The notes beneath the pieces are model-generated. The model saw nothing but the letters and a program-made list of their open reading frames with translations, was not told where the DNA came from and did not search any database. Position numbers and translations under genes: made by a program. This document shows, in pieces, positions 24,047 to 24,323 of a stretch of DNA of 24,323 bases. Positions within the stretch are counted from its first letter, which is position 1; each line of letters starts with the position of its first letter. This stretch comes from Candidatus Ancillula prorhinotermitis (GTDB lineage Bacteria; Actinomycetota; Actinomycetes; Actinomycetales; Bifidobacteriaceae), in the NCBI GenBank assembly GCA_031280795.1, contig JAITGF010000015.1, positions 1 to 24,323 of the forward strand. Direction: 5' to 3'.

Positions 24047-24075
24047 ATTATACCACACTGGCGTAAAAAATGCAA
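24047..24075 (-). promoter_or_regulatory. sufBDC promoter, leaderless type
   Basis: On the minus strand TTGCAT (24075-24070), a 17-nt spacer and TGG-TATAAT (hexamer 24052-24047). The eleven bases TGTGGTATAAT are identical to the pheS and dnaJ promoters. ATG begins eight bases downstream. The -35 overlaps the end of one arm and the loop of the adjacent hairpin. Confidence 0.7.
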
Positions 24076-24089
24076 CTATTTTTTTACGC
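24061..24089. repeat. 10-bp perfect inverted repeat between divergent promoters
   Basis: GCGTAAAAAA (24061-24070) and TTTTTTACGC (24080-24089) with a 9-base loop. It lies between the sufB -10 and the rightward TTGACA promoter. Because both transcripts leave this point, a terminator role is unlikely unless read-in transcription occurs; an operator is possible. Confidence 0.6.
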
Positions 24090-24101
24090 GTGTGTCACAA
24101 C

Positions 24102-24130
24102 TTGACAATTTCGCGAAAATTTGCTATACT
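24102..24130 (+). promoter_or_regulatory. Strong rightward promoter
   Basis: TTGACA (24102-24107), a 17-nt spacer and TGC-TATACT (hexamer 24125-24130). A start near 24137 gives about 120 nt of leader before the tRNA-like sequence. The leader holds ATGCTT/AAGCAT (24150-24169) and the palindrome ATCCGGAT (24170-24177) and no convincing ORF. Such promoters are typical of stable-RNA operons. Confidence 0.8.
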
Positions 24131-24255
24131 ATCTATAGGTGATAGACGAATGCTTTCGCCTACAAGCATATCCGGATGCAAGTTTTATTCGCGCCGAAAA
24201 TGCCAAAGGTTGAAATATAACTGAATATCTTACAATTTAATAATGACACCTTTAT

Positions 24256-24323
24256 GGAGGCTATAGCTCAGTTGGTCGCGGGGTGTGGGGTGTCCCCACA
24301 AATCATGCGTCGGATTAGACGCT
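24256..24323 (+). other. tRNA-like 5' half followed by palindromic sequence, cut by window edge
   Basis: Bases 24256-24276 read like a tRNA acceptor 5' strand plus the D-arm core (TAGCTCAGTTGGT). A real tRNA would continue with AGAGC to close the D-stem; here CGCGGGG follows, then a perfect hairpin TGTGGGG-TGT-CCCCACA (24284-24300) and a second, GCGTC-GGATTA-GACGC (24307-24322). No anticodon arm with U33 and no T-loop is seen before the edge. It may be a tRNA gene broken by a palindromic insertion, an assembly join at a shared tRNA word, or the start of an unknown RNA. Confidence 0.45.

Noticed and set aside
24256..24323. Complete tRNA-Thr with a TGT loop
   Set aside because: The hairpin TGTGG-GGTGTCC-CCACA mimics an anticodon arm, but it has no U33, the D-stem does not close and no T-loop follows.
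1..24323. Mobile elements, CRISPR arrays or defence islands
   Set aside because: No transposase, integrase, regularly spaced repeats or defence-type genes were seen; all large ORFs belong to housekeeping families.

Overview
This 24.3 kb window is a housekeeping stretch of a chromosome, most likely from a small-genome, moderate-GC actinobacterium. The support is a long-form hibernation factor directly upstream of secA, a PriA without helicase motifs, WhiA next to RapZ, a DivIVA-type coiled-coil protein, actinobacterial-type HisRS motifs (SGF.EWLP), GTG/TTG starts and several apparently leaderless genes. HisRS and the gene set remind me of Bifidobacteriales and their reduced relatives, but that placement is inference. 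Both window edges fall in hairpin-rich non-coding DNA.

Layout. Bases 1-290 (+) hold a highly structured non-coding element just upstream of raiA/hpf. It has two loop-to-distal 7-bp pairings and is a good candidate for the raiA-motif ncRNA. Then raiA-secA-dus (+, 291-5158); priA (-, 5150-7168); a monocistronic DivIVA-like coiled-coil gene with a consensus promoter and a UUCG terminator (+, 7306-8733); tkt, hisS and folC (+, 8817-13784); pheS-pheT-rapZ-whiA (-, 19154-13720), a tightly packed operon whose last gene overlaps folC tail to tail by 65 bp; dnaJ-rsmE (+, 19212-21116), divergent from pheS; and sufB-sufD-sufC (-, 24038-21186). A strong promoter at 24102-24130 (+) drives a leader into a tRNA-like 5' half that dissolves into palindromes at the window edge.

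The genes cover ribosome hibernation (RaiA), protein export (SecA), tRNA modification (Dus), replication restart (PriA), polar or cytoskeletal scaffolding (DivIVA-like), the pentose-phosphate pathway (Tkt), tRNA charging (HisRS, PheRS), folate polyglutamylation (FolC), cell-division transcription control (WhiA), a RapZ-family NTPase/RNA-binding protein, chaperone action (DnaJ), 16S rRNA methylation (RsmE) and Fe-S assembly (SufBCD). I saw no mobile element, CRISPR array or defence system.

The points that stand out are: the pseudoknotted element before raiA; a set of extended -10 promoters (TGN directly before the hexamer), four of which sit 6-8 nt from a start codon and predict leaderless mRNAs; rsmE, whose only sensible start is AUU; hisS, whose conserved N-terminus has no ATG/GTG/TTG and lies one frame from a small ORF with a perfect Shine-Dalgarno; a SufD of only 228 residues; and the disrupted tRNA-like sequence at the right edge.
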